Origin: Caldifarciminota bacterium
GTDB lineage: Bacteria; Hydrothermota; Hydrothermia; B15-G9; WFZT01
Direction: 5' to 3'
Length of the DNA stretch: 21,876 nucleotides
NCBI GenBank assembly: GCA_026986655.1
Contig: JALSOD010000314.1
Location: 1 to 21,876 of the forward strand
Shown: positions 1 through 6,870 of the stretch, in pieces
Layout: every line of letters begins with the position of its first letter
Position numbering within the stretch: the stretch's first letter is position 1
Notes under the pieces: model-generated
Databases searched by the model: none
The model's input: only the letters and a program-made list of their open reading frames with translations
What the model was told of the DNA's origin: nothing
Program-made: the position numbers and the translations under genes

Positions 1-113
1 AAAATGCTGCCTCAATCGCTTCACTCCTTCTGACCACAGAGGCACTTGTAACGGAGATCAAAGAGAAAGAGAAGACACCGCCAATGCCAGGTGGTGGATA
101 CGACGAATTCTAA
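1..113 (+). CDS. groEL: Chaperonin GroEL, C-terminal fragment
   Basis: The reading frame is open from the left edge (first whole codon at 3) to TAA at 111-113, followed at once by TAG. It encodes 36 residues beginning NAASIASLLLTTEALV and ending MPGGGYDEF. The segment NAAS-ASLLLTTEA-V is the conserved last helix of the GroEL equatorial domain, just before the flexible tail. GroEL is the cytosolic 60-kDa folding chaperonin that works with GroES. The tail is short and ends in an acidic, aromatic PGGGYDEF rather than the GGM repeats common in many bacteria. The body of the gene, and any groES, lie outside the window to the left. The family call is firm despite the short fragment because this C-terminal block is highly conserved. 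Confidence 0.93.
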   Translation, partial: NAASIASLLLTTEALVTEIKEKEKTPPMPGGGYDEF

Positions 114-127
114 TAGAATTTAAGAAA

Positions 128-160
128 AAGTGGGGCGGCCGCTTCGCGGCCGCCCCACTT
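128..160 (+). terminator. Strong GC-rich hairpin terminator after groEL
   Basis: A perfect 15-bp inverted repeat (arms 128-142 and 146-160) closes on a three-base TTC loop. It begins 15 bases after the groEL stop codon. Each arm contains the self-complementary octamer GCGGCCGC. The bases that follow are only moderately T-rich (TTAATATCT), so termination would rely on stem strength, which suits a thermophile. Confidence 0.88.
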
Positions 161-447
161 TAATATCTAAGCAAACCCCTTCCAGCTTCCCACTCGCATA
201 AGGTAAGTATTAACATTTCCGGCGATTTTACGGAATTCTACAATAAATTAACCTAAAAACTCTAACACCTCTTAAGTGGCAACCCACTCTTCAATTTTCC
301 ATAAGTTCGTAGTGGGGAAAAATATTCCCTTTCATAAAACGGGAGGAGTTGGGGACGAATACCTCCCCCGTCTTTTCCTGCATTTTATGCGGTTAAATAT
401 TAACAAAAATCTATTGATTTTCCTTAAAACTTTTTAAAAACCGTTTC
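161..447. other. Convergent intergenic region between groEL and the aldehyde dehydrogenase
   Basis: These 287 bases show no convincing coding frame. They hold a hairpin at 339-371 (listed separately) and a weak 5-bp hairpin at 315-329 (GGGAA/TTCCC). The rest is AT-rich and without recognisable structure. I see no tRNA-like or riboswitch-like fold. Confidence 0.6.
339..371 (-). terminator. Probable terminator of the aldehyde dehydrogenase gene
   Basis: The arms ACGGGAGG (339-346) and CCTCCCCCGT (362-371) pair over 8 bp with a two-base C bulge, around a 15-base loop. Read on the minus strand, the stem lies about 77 bases past the dehydrogenase stop and is followed by a short T run (TTTTATG). 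The plus-strand side is also T-rich, so it may act on both strands. Confidence 0.55.
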
Positions 448-1866
448 TCAACTCAGGTCGATTCCAAGCATTTTAATCTCTGTCATTTCTTTAACAACAA
501 ACTCCGGTCCTTCCCTTCCGAAACCACTCTCTTTCATTCCACCATACGGCATCAGATCAACTCTCCAGGTAGGAAGCTCATTGATAAGAATCCCGCCAAA
601 TTCGAGCGCGAAGAATCCCTTGATCGCTTCATTCAGGTCTTTTGTGAATATTGCGGCATTCAAGCCATACTTCGAATTATTTGCACTTCTGACAGCATCT
701 TCGAAATCTTCGTATCTGTTAACAAACACCACCGGGCCAAAAACTTCTTCCTGGAATAACTTCACATCCTCAGGGACATTTACTAAAACTGTTGGCTGCA
801 TCAGTGTTTTTCCCAGGATTTCCCCACCATACACAATCTCAGCTCCATGCTCAACAGCTTCATCGACCCAGCTCTTCACACGCTTCAATGCCCCTTCGTT
901 GATCAAAGGCCCCATACTAGTTTCTTCATCGAGCGGATCTCCAACTTTTATCCCCTTTGCACTCTCTACGAGTTCACTCACAAATTTATCAAAAACAGAT
1001 TTGTGGACAAACACCCTCTGCAAGGAAATACACGATTGGCCTGCCTGTACGAAAGCTCCAACAGCTGCTTTTTTAGCCGCTTTCTCCACATCAGCTGTCT
1101 CAGTAACGATCATTGGGGCGTTAGAACCAAGCTCCATCAACGCTTTTTTGTATCCTTTTATCTCCATGATCCTTTTACCAACGTCTCTGCTACCGGTGAA
1201 TGTGATCATTGCCAGATCAGGATGTTTAGCGAGTCCCTCACCAATGGAACCACCAGGACCTGTTATGACATTTAAGGCTTTTGGCGGCAAACCTGCTTCA
1301 AGCATCAGAACTGCAAATTTTAGGTTTGTCAGGGGGGTAGCACTGGCAGGTTTATGAACTACCGAGTTCCCAACAGCAAATGCAGGCCCTAACTTGTGGA
1401 GGGCGAGATTCAGAGGAAAGTTAAAGGGAGTAATAGCACCAATAGGCCCAATAGGCACCCTTATGTACAGTCCAAATTTTCCTTTTCCACGTGGATCAGC
1501 GTCGAATATCACCTGTTCACCACGCAGTTTTTTCGCCTCCTCTCCTGATAAATAGAGCGTTTGAATAGCTCTTGAGACCTCACCTCTTGCCTCTTTTATC
1601 GTTTTACCGACCTCGAGGGCAAGAGATTTTGCAAAATCTTCTGAATGTTCTTCAAGTAATCTGGCGGCGCACGTAAGGATCTTGTACTTATCATAGGCAC
1701 TCAATTTTTTGAGCTCTTCGAAGCCCTCTCTGGCAGATTTTACAGCAAGTTCGAGGTCCTCTGGAGTTGCTGAAGGGACAGAGTCAATGACCTCCCCATT
1801 GTAGGGATTGATCACCTCTATCTTTTCATCCCGGTTGACCCATTCTCCATTTAGAAGCATTTTCAT
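448..1866 (-). CDS. NAD(P)-dependent aldehyde dehydrogenase (GAPN/lactaldehyde dehydrogenase-like)
   Basis: A 472-residue cytosolic enzyme of the ALDH superfamily that oxidises an aldehyde to its acid with NAD(P)+. Visible family features are the Asn of ITPFNFP (about residue 149), the HKPAS cofactor-site segment, TFTGS, the general-base Glu in MELGSNAP (about 245), the catalytic Cys in AGQSCIS (about 279) and the late motif EEVFGPV. The variants ELGSNAP and GQSCISLQR recall the non-phosphorylating glyceraldehyde-3-phosphate, lactaldehyde and phosphonoacetaldehyde dehydrogenase branches, but the substrate cannot be fixed from sequence. The frame could open 22 codons earlier, at 1932. I chose ATG 1864-1866 because AGGAG (1876-1880) lies 9 bases upstream and the family's usual start (LLNGEW, then INPYNGE) follows directly. 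A promoter also falls inside the longer version. The gene appears monocistronic. Confidence 0.9.
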   Translation of the reverse strand: MKMLLNGEWVNRDEKIEVINPYNGEVIDSVPSATPEDLELAVKSAREGFEELKKLSAYDKYKILTCAARLLEEHSEDFAKSLALEVGKTIKEARGEVSRAIQTLYLSGEEAKKLRGEQVIFDADPRGKGKFGLYIRVPIGPIGAITPFNFPLNLALHKLGPAFAVGNSVVHKPASATPLTNLKFAVLMLEAGLPPKALNVITGPGGSIGEGLAKHPDLAMITFTGSRDVGKRIMEIKGYKKALMELGSNAPMIVTETADVEKAAKKAAVGAFVQAGQSCISLQRVFVHKSVFDKFVSELVESAKGIKVGDPLDEETSMGPLINEGALKRVKSWVDEAVEHGAEIVYGGEILGKTLMQPTVLVNVPEDVKLFQEEVFGPVVFVNRYEDFEDAVRSANNSKYGLNAAIFTKDLNEAIKGFFALEFGGILINELPTWRVDLMPYGGMKESGFGREGPEFVVKEMTEIKMLGIDLS

Positions 1867-1896
1867 GGCTACCTGCTCCTTTTTTAATTTACAGTT

Positions 1897-1925
1897 ATTA
1901 ACAGCCCAAAACTCAAAATTGTCAA
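1897..1925 (-). promoter_or_regulatory. Sigma70-type promoter of the aldehyde dehydrogenase gene
   Basis: On the minus strand TTGACA (1920-1925) is followed after 17 bases by GTTAAT (1897-1902). The -35 is perfect and the -10 matches four of six bases. Transcription would begin about 24 bases before the chosen ATG, which supports the shorter protein. Confidence 0.55.
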
Positions 1926-2086
1926 GGAACAAAGCATCCTGTGAGTAAAACTGTTACAGTATCTCAAAAATACTTGCTTCGGAGAATTGATGGGGGTAAA
2001 AGATAAAGGAGGTCTAAAAGGCTTTCCAAACTAACAGATCTAATTGGAAGAAATATTTAAAAAATTTTTAAGATAGTGAGCAATTT

Positions 2087-2127
2087 TAAGTTAGGGGGGG
2101 CCTGCCCCGCAGGCCCCCCCTAACTTA
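2087..2127 (-). terminator. Strong GC-rich terminator of the FG-GAP protein gene
   Basis: A perfect inverted repeat has 17-bp arms (2088-2104 and 2110-2126), extended one more pair by T2087-A2127, around a CCCCG loop. It includes a run of seven Gs against seven Cs. It starts about five bases past the FG-GAP gene's stop on the minus strand. The T tract beyond is weak (TTAAAATTG), so the stem itself is the main signal. It also insulates the downstream aldehyde dehydrogenase gene. Confidence 0.87.
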
Positions 2128-2131
2128 GTTC

Positions 2132-3883
2132 CTATCTTAACACCAGAACCTTTTTCACTGCGGTTCCCGTAGATGCTTCAAGTCTCAAAATATATACACC
2201 GTTTGACACTTTCATTCCTCTAAGATCGGTTCCATCCCATCTCACTGTATGCCTTCCATCGTCCATAGTCCCATTGAAAAGTGATTTTACAAGGCGACCA
2301 GAAGCATCATAAACGTTGATCGTTACATCATCCCTTGATGGAAGAGTGAAGGATATGGTTGCAAAATTCTTCAATGGATTGGGGGTTACACTGTTAAAAA
2401 CAGGTTTCGAGCCCTTTGGAGGAAGGACAGTCCACTCATTTACACCGGTGGCTGTGTACTCTGCAACTCTCAGGAATCCGGTATCCCAGGGCTGATAAGG
2501 ATAATTGCTGTTAGAAACTCCCTCATAAACCTCAAATACTACTTCTTTATAACCGTCGTGATCGAGGTCATCTCCTGGTTTAATCACTATGGACGGCTGG
2601 TAGTAATACAGCACAGTATCGGTTCCGACAATGGTAGTCTCTGCATAGAAAAACACATCAGGTAGAATTGGCTCAACGTTATAACTCAAGGTATCTCCTA
2701 CATCTCCCCCGTGATATTCAGCGGAGACAGCAATTCTGTTTATGGAGAAAAGGGCATAAATCTCAAATTGACCATCATTGTCCACATCTCCTACAGAGAA
2801 TCCATCGAGTCCGAATGTAGAATTATCTATGTGGAGCGTATCGATGGAGACAGTTGAAGGATCGATATCGTTACCATCTACGTTGACAATGTAAATTCCA
2901 CTGGCGTAATAAGGGCTGTAGCTTCCAGGATATTCACCGGAGAAGAAAAATTCATCTCTGCCATCATGGTCATAGTCGTAGATTGCGGATAATTTGTTGC
3001 AGGGGAAGAGATCGGAGCTATCGAGGCCTTCGACATAATATTTAAGAGCATAGCTATCCGGCGCTTCAGACTCAAAAATTGCAAAGGCTCCACGGTTCCA
3101 AACACCAATAACACCTTCTGGATGACCATCCCCATCAAGATCCATAGGGCCATAGGCTCCATTAGTACTACCACCAAAACCGTAGTCAGTTCTTCTGAAC
3201 ACCTTCTCAACGATGGGCGCTGTGAATCCTGTTCCGATATCACCAGAAATTGAGAAAATGTAGGCGTTATCAAAGGTTGTGGATGCGTTGTTTACCCATA
3301 AGACTTCCTCTGTACCATCGCCATCAAAATCTCCAACCGCAATATCCTCTGCTCTGACTCTATCGGGAAGTGTTCCATCAGCCTCTCTTAAGAAATCGAT
3401 GTATCTTTCACTCGGCAGTCCATTGATACCGTAGGTATCACTTCCCACATTGCCATCCCATTCAAAGACCCAGAGTCCCACATGTGTATCAAGAGTGTCT
3501 CCCGAATCTCCCGTCATGGCAACAATTATTTCACCCTTCCCGTCACCATCAAGATCTCCCACGGTTACACTTCTCGCAGGCTGGGAGGTCGGATTCCCAG
3601 TTCCTCCTTGAAAAGTCCAGACTTCCTGAATGGAGTCATTACCCACAACTTCAAATACGTGAATTCGGCCACCATCTTTGTAATCGGTCATAATAATCTC
3701 TGGCTTGCCATCCTGATCAAGGTCACTCCCTACACACATATCCCGTACGAACTGATTGAACGTGGAGTCGGCCTTGAGGTAATCATTTGGACCATCAGTT
3801 GCCGCTTGCCTCCAGGGACCCGGGACCTGAGCACCAAGCCCCATTACTCCTACAATTGCTACTATTACAACTAACTTCTTCAT
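2132..3883 (-). CDS. Secreted FG-GAP/VCBS beta-propeller protein with C-terminal sorting domain
   Basis: A 583-residue exported protein. It starts with a signal peptide (MKK, then a hydrophobic stretch to about residue 18). Seven calcium-binding loops of the DxDxDG type follow at about residues 54, 110, 185, 248, 303, 366 and 439, for example DLDGDGKGE and DFDGDGTEE. Seven loops spaced 55-75 residues apart match a complete seven-bladed integrin-like propeller. The last 85 residues (about 499-583) form a beta-sandwich tail with TPNP, INVYDASGRLV, NGVYILRL and a basic KKVLVLR end. This is typical of FlgD-Ig-like or Por/type IX-like sorting domains. Propellers of this class usually bind proteins or glycans at the surface; I infer a surface or secreted binding protein and see no catalytic motif. 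The start is set by AGGAGG (3892-3897) 8 bases before ATG. Confidence 0.82.
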   Translation of the reverse strand: MKKLVVIVAIVGVMGLGAQVPGPWRQAATDGPNDYLKADSTFNQFVRDMCVGSDLDQDGKPEIIMTDYKDGGRIHVFEVVGNDSIQEVWTFQGGTGNPTSQPARSVTVGDLDGDGKGEIIVAMTGDSGDTLDTHVGLWVFEWDGNVGSDTYGINGLPSERYIDFLREADGTLPDRVRAEDIAVGDFDGDGTEEVLWVNNASTTFDNAYIFSISGDIGTGFTAPIVEKVFRRTDYGFGGSTNGAYGPMDLDGDGHPEGVIGVWNRGAFAIFESEAPDSYALKYYVEGLDSSDLFPCNKLSAIYDYDHDGRDEFFFSGEYPGSYSPYYASGIYIVNVDGNDIDPSTVSIDTLHIDNSTFGLDGFSVGDVDNDGQFEIYALFSINRIAVSAEYHGGDVGDTLSYNVEPILPDVFFYAETTIVGTDTVLYYYQPSIVIKPGDDLDHDGYKEVVFEVYEGVSNSNYPYQPWDTGFLRVAEYTATGVNEWTVLPPKGSKPVFNSVTPNPLKNFATISFTLPSRDDVTINVYDASGRLVKSLFNGTMDDGRHTVRWDGTDLRGMKVSNGVYILRLEASTGTAVKKVLVLR

Positions 3884-3949
3884 ATATATTACCTCCTTTT
3901 GGTATAGGATATCTTCAAAATATTAAAAAATCAACAGATTTTTTGAAAA

Positions 3950-3958
3950 ATTATACCA
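3950..3958 (-). promoter_or_regulatory. Extended -10 promoter of the FG-GAP protein gene
   Basis: The minus strand reads TGGTATAAT, a perfect -10 with the extended TGn element. I see no good -35 at the right distance, which extended -10 promoters tolerate. Transcription would start near 3943, giving a leader of about 60 bases. A second, weaker candidate (TTGATT, 17 bases, TATCCT) lies closer to the gene but would start transcription almost on the ribosome binding site. Confidence 0.5.
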
Positions 3959-4072
3959 TAACATCTTTTTGCGACGCTGAAGTTCGGAAATGAAACAGCA
4001 ATTTTATCAATAATCATGTCACAGACAAGAGAGAATTTTATTAATCTTCCAAGTAAAGCATGTTTCTCATAA

Positions 4073-4087
4073 TTATAAAGTTTATAA
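4073..4087. repeat. AT-only palindrome (possible operator)
   Basis: TTATAAA and TTTATAA form perfect 7-bp arms around a single G at 4080. It lies between the two divergent promoters, about 60 bases upstream of the rightward -35. Its position would suit a dimeric regulator, but AT-only palindromes arise easily by chance in DNA this AT-rich. Confidence 0.3.
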
Positions 4088-4146
4088 AATCAAAGAATCC
4101 AAACTTTTAAAACATTATTTTAAGCTTGTTTATGCATTGTAATCAT

Positions 4147-4175
4147 TTGACAATTCGTTTTAGGGTCAGTATATT
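4147..4175 (+). promoter_or_regulatory. Sigma70 promoter of the symporter operon
   Basis: TTGACA (4147-4152) is followed after 17 bases by TATATT (4170-4175): a perfect -35 and a five-of-six -10 at ideal spacing. Transcription would start near 4182, giving a leader of about 143 bases that contains the tandem repeat. No better-spaced promoter is visible nearer the gene. Confidence 0.6.
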
Positions 4176-4244
4176 CAGGTTATATATACTTTTTGATAAA
4201 TATTTCAATTTATACTAATTTGATATTATAAAATTTTTGAAAAG

Positions 4245-4290
4245 TTAATCCGTTTATATTGAGCCTTAATCCGTTTATATTGAGCCTTAA
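4245..4290 (+). repeat. Perfect 21-bp tandem repeat in the symporter-operon leader
   Basis: The unit at 4245-4265 is repeated without mismatch at 4266-4286, and the first four bases (TTAA) recur at 4287-4290. Each unit carries TTTATATTGAGCC. The 21-bp period equals two helical turns, so two proteins could bind on one DNA face. Both AGCC segments could also pair with the single GGCT at 4293-4296 in the RNA. The array ends 34 bases before the first start codon. Confidence 0.85.
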
Positions 4291-4324
4291 ATGGCTTTAA
4301 TTTCTATCAAAAAGGAGGTGTATC

Positions 4325-4573
4325 ATGTCAGGTAGTGGTAATGGCAAGAGAGTTCTTGCCATAATCCTCATTTTGGTATGGTTCGTTTTTGCCATACTCC
4401 AGGGTCTTGGAGTATTGGGCACCTCTATCCATCCCTTTATAGGTCCCATCCCGTTTTCCTTCTTCTACCTACTCATCATAGGTCTGTGGGGTGTTATCAA
4501 CGCCATCATCGTAGTAAAGGTGTTCTCTCAGGATTTCTACAGAAAGGCTGAAGAAATCCAGCAGGGAAAATAA
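4325..4573 (+). CDS. Small two-helix membrane protein, DUF3311-like symporter partner
   Basis: An 82-residue protein with two hydrophobic segments (about residues 9-31 and 44-67), joined by a short loop containing GPIPFSFFYLL, and a polar C-terminal end (DFYRKAEEIQQGK). Small two-helix proteins of the DUF3311 and similar families are commonly encoded directly before sodium:solute symporters and are thought to be accessory subunits. The order here is the same, with the symporter starting 16 bases downstream. AGGAGG (4313-4318) lies 6 bases before ATG. The family name is a resemblance seen by eye, and other small symporter-associated families are possible. Because the symporter is frameshifted as written, this protein may have lost its partner. 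Confidence 0.7.
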   Translation: MSGSGNGKRVLAIILILVWFVFAILQGLGVLGTSIHPFIGPIPFSFFYLLIIGLWGVINAIIVVKVFSQDFYRKAEEIQQGK

Positions 4574-4589
4574 CCGGAGGTAATTAAAG

Positions 4590-6038
4590 ATGACTCCCGT
4601 AACCTGGCTTATTTTGGTTGTTGGTGTATATATGGCCATCGTCGTGGTCATTGGTATTATTGGATATACCAAAACAAAAGCCACAGCTGAAGATTATTAT
4701 CTTGCAGGAAGAGGACTTGGAACTGTTGTCCTCGTCGGTACCCTGATCGCCACTTACGCAAGTATGTGGACTTTCCTTGGTGCAGTCGGAGGTAATTACA
4801 GACTTGGAATTTCCTTCGTCTCCATGATGATGATATGGAACCTCATCTGGCCACTGATGTACTGGTTTATGGGCACAAAGGTCTGGCTACTCGGTAAAAA
4901 GTACGGCTACATCACTTACTCTCAGCTGATCAATGATTATTATGATTCCAAATGGCTGGGAATAATCGCATCCATCATAGGAATTCTGGCATTATTACCA
5001 TACATAGCAGTTCAGCTTAGGGTGGCGGCATAGCGGTTCAAACCTTCACCAAAGGCGGAATTTCGTTTGCTGCTGGTGTTACATATTCATGGTGCTGGTA
5101 ATTGCTATTGCAGGGTCCAAATCTGTTGTATGGACTGACACATTCCAGGGTATTTTCTTTATCTCGGTCCTACTGATCCTCGCCTTTTATGCTGTACACC
5201 TGGCTGGTGGCTGGCACAACATGTTATCGAAAGTCGCAGAAACAAATCCAAAGGTACTGACACCAGGTAAACTAAAATTTGGGATGTGGATTGGCTTTAT
5301 CTTCACCTGGGGATTTGCCATCCTACTACCTCATATGTTCCAGAGGTTACTTATGGCAAAGGACCAAAGCACAATTGGGAAAGTTACAATTGCCGCATCT
5401 ATAATTAGTGGATGGGTTCAAACACTTCCTCTTTTCATTCTCGGCGTTGCCTGTACATTGCTCATACCCGGTGTTAAAGGAAAAGCCACCGATTCCATGA
5501 CAATCATGTTTGCCACAAAATACCTCTCACCATTTCTTGCAGCTGTAGTTGTGGGTGGTGCATTCGCTGCTGGAACCTCCACATTAAACAGTCAGCTACT
5601 CACTTCTTCCTCACTGGTCATGAGAGACCTTATAGAAAATCCATCTGGTAAGAAACTTACACCTGGGAAAGAAACTTTCTATGGCAGATTAACAGTTTTA
5701 ATCCTTGGAATCATCGTTCTGATAATTGCTCTCTTTAGACCCGGTTTGATCGTGCCGGTTTCAACAGCCGGTGTTGCAATCTGTATCTCCGGTTACATGT
5801 ACCCTTTAATCGGTGTGATTTACTGGCCGAGTGCAAACAAGGTATCCGCATTTCTAAGTATGATAGTGGCTGGAGCAGTTTCCTTTTAACATGGCTGGTT
5901 TGGCCGTTCCCACTGAAAATCTACAATGTTCTGTGGGGACTCATAACTGGTGGGATAGTTTTTGCAATCGTTACATTACTTTCTCCTCCACCTTCACAGG
6001 AAAAACTTGACAGATTTTTCAAAATAACTTCTTTCTGA
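4590..6038 (+). pseudogene. Sodium:solute symporter (SSS family) interrupted by three single-base frameshifts
   Basis: The pieces make one SSS-family (PutP/PanF-like) carrier of about 483 residues with roughly 13 membrane helices, close to the family's usual length. The frame is intact from ATG 4590 to about 5020, where it stops at TAG 5031. It resumes one frame away at 5021 (GGGIAVQTFTKGGISFAAG), shifts again near 5084-5088 into the long piece MVLVIAIAGSKSVVWTDTFQG, and shifts a third time at 5884-5887 (TAA 5887-5889). It ends at TGA 6036-6038 with ITGGIVFAIVTLL and a polar tail. Each break is explained by one missing base in a short run: GGGG to GGG, TTT to TT, and TTTTT to TTTT. The three losses add up to one codon. 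GGAGG precedes the start. Transported solute unknown. Either a young pseudogene or a sequencing artefact. Confidence 0.85.
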
Positions 6039-6063
6039 ACGTTTTTCTGGAGGCTGACAAATT

Positions 6064-6807
6064 ATGATTGAAGACTTGAATTTTGACATTATCCTCCAGG
6101 GAATCCCTGCAGTTAGCGATCGAGGGGCTCTCGGTTGGTGTACAGTGGCACTAATACGGTGTAGGGACAAGAAAATACTCATTGACACTGGCTCAAATGG
6201 AGATAGAGGGAATCTATTGAGAGGCTTACGAGAATTAGGAATCGGTCCCGAGGATATAAACTATGTAATCCTCACCCATCTCCATTACGACCATTGTCAG
6301 AATCTTGAAATATTCCCAAATGCAAAGGTCTTTGTCTGCGAAAGAGAACTTGAATACGTACTCTCCAAAGAATATAAGAAATTTGGTGATCCCTATATCC
6401 CTTATGTTTATATAACAGCAATGCATGAGGCTGGAAGATTACAGACCGTAACACCCGACTCTTACATCGAGTGTTTCAAATTTGTACATTTGCCCGGACA
6501 TACACCTGGAAGTTGTGGAATAATCTATAATAGCGAAGATGGGACAAAGGTGGTCTTTACTGGCGATGCCCTCAAGAATGCATGGGATTATCTGAATAAT
6601 AAGTTGCCTCCGTCATTTTCTCCTCCTGGAACGGGAAATGACAACTACAAAAAGATTTTCGAGATTTCGAAACTCGTTGTGCCTGGACACGACCGGCCAT
6701 TCTATCTTGATGACGAGGGAAGGGTAAACTATCTTACCCCTCCAACAATTTTAACGATTAAATTCACACTGGCTGAAGCTGAGGTAAAGAATCAATGGAA
6801 AATATAA
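6064..6807 (+). CDS. Metallo-beta-lactamase-fold hydrolase
   Basis: A 247-residue cytosolic protein of the MBL superfamily. All the ligands of a two-metal site are present: HLHYDH (His72, His74, Asp76, His77), His146 in LPGH, Asp168 in FTGD and His209 in PGHD. The layout is closest to the N-acyl-homoserine lactonase, glyoxalase II-like and lactonase hydrolases, which open esters, lactones or thioesters. The true substrate cannot be told. No signal peptide is seen. The gene begins 25 bases after the symporter's terminal stop, with GGAGG 10 bases before ATG, and is the last gene of the operon. The arrangement suggests it processes the imported solute; that is inference. The gene is intact although the transporter before it is not. 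Confidence 0.85.
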   Translation: MIEDLNFDIILQGIPAVSDRGALGWCTVALIRCRDKKILIDTGSNGDRGNLLRGLRELGIGPEDINYVILTHLHYDHCQNLEIFPNAKVFVCERELEYVLSKEYKKFGDPYIPYVYITAMHEAGRLQTVTPDSYIECFKFVHLPGHTPGSCGIIYNSEDGTKVVFTGDALKNAWDYLNNKLPPSFSPPGTGNDNYKKIFEISKLVVPGHDRPFYLDDEGRVNYLTPPTILTIKFTLAEAEVKNQWKI

Positions 6808-6818
6808 AAGAATGGGGG

Positions 6819-6843
6819 GGGCGGCGGCCTGCGGCCGCCGCCC
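6819..6843. terminator. Bidirectional GC-rich terminator between convergent operons
   Basis: The perfect 11-bp arms GGGCGGCGGCC (6819-6829) and GGCCGCCGCCC (6833-6843) close on a TGC loop. On the plus strand AAATTTAAATTTATTTCTTTTT follows in part; on the minus strand a C run then CATTCTTTTATATTTT follows. It lies 11 bases after the hydrolase stop and 27 bases after the fumarase beta stop, so it can serve both operons. Confidence 0.88.
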
Positions 6844-6870
6844 AAATTTAAATTTATTTCTTTTTCTGAA

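Larger units (their letters stand above)
3884..4324. other. Divergent AT-rich intergenic region
   Basis: This 441-base stretch separates two divergently transcribed units and holds no convincing gene. It contains the leftward promoter at 3950-3958, the rightward promoter at 4147-4175, the palindrome at 4073-4087 and the tandem repeat at 4245-4290. The remainder is strongly AT-rich, which suits promoter and regulator-binding DNA. Confidence 0.7.

Noticed and set aside
581..1357. Long open frame antisense to the aldehyde dehydrogenase (258 codons)
   Set aside because: It is the mirror of a strongly conserved enzyme, has no RBS, and its translation is low-complexity Ser/Thr/Pro-rich with no family resemblance.
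2000..2055. Plus-strand AAAGGAGGT and an imperfect inverted repeat (TTCCAA/TTGGAA) between the dehydrogenase and FG-GAP genes
   Set aside because: No start codon or coding frame follows the RBS-like sequence, and the inverted repeat is short with a long loop, so chance is likely.
3787..3993. Short plus-strand open frame spanning the start of the FG-GAP gene
   Set aside because: It is antisense to the signal-peptide region and its promoter, lacks an RBS, and has no protein-like features.
5015..5090. Programmed ribosomal frameshifting in the symporter
   Set aside because: Three separate sites would each have to slip, none has a classic slippery heptamer with a downstream structure, and symporters are not known to use it. 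Base loss in homopolymers is simpler.
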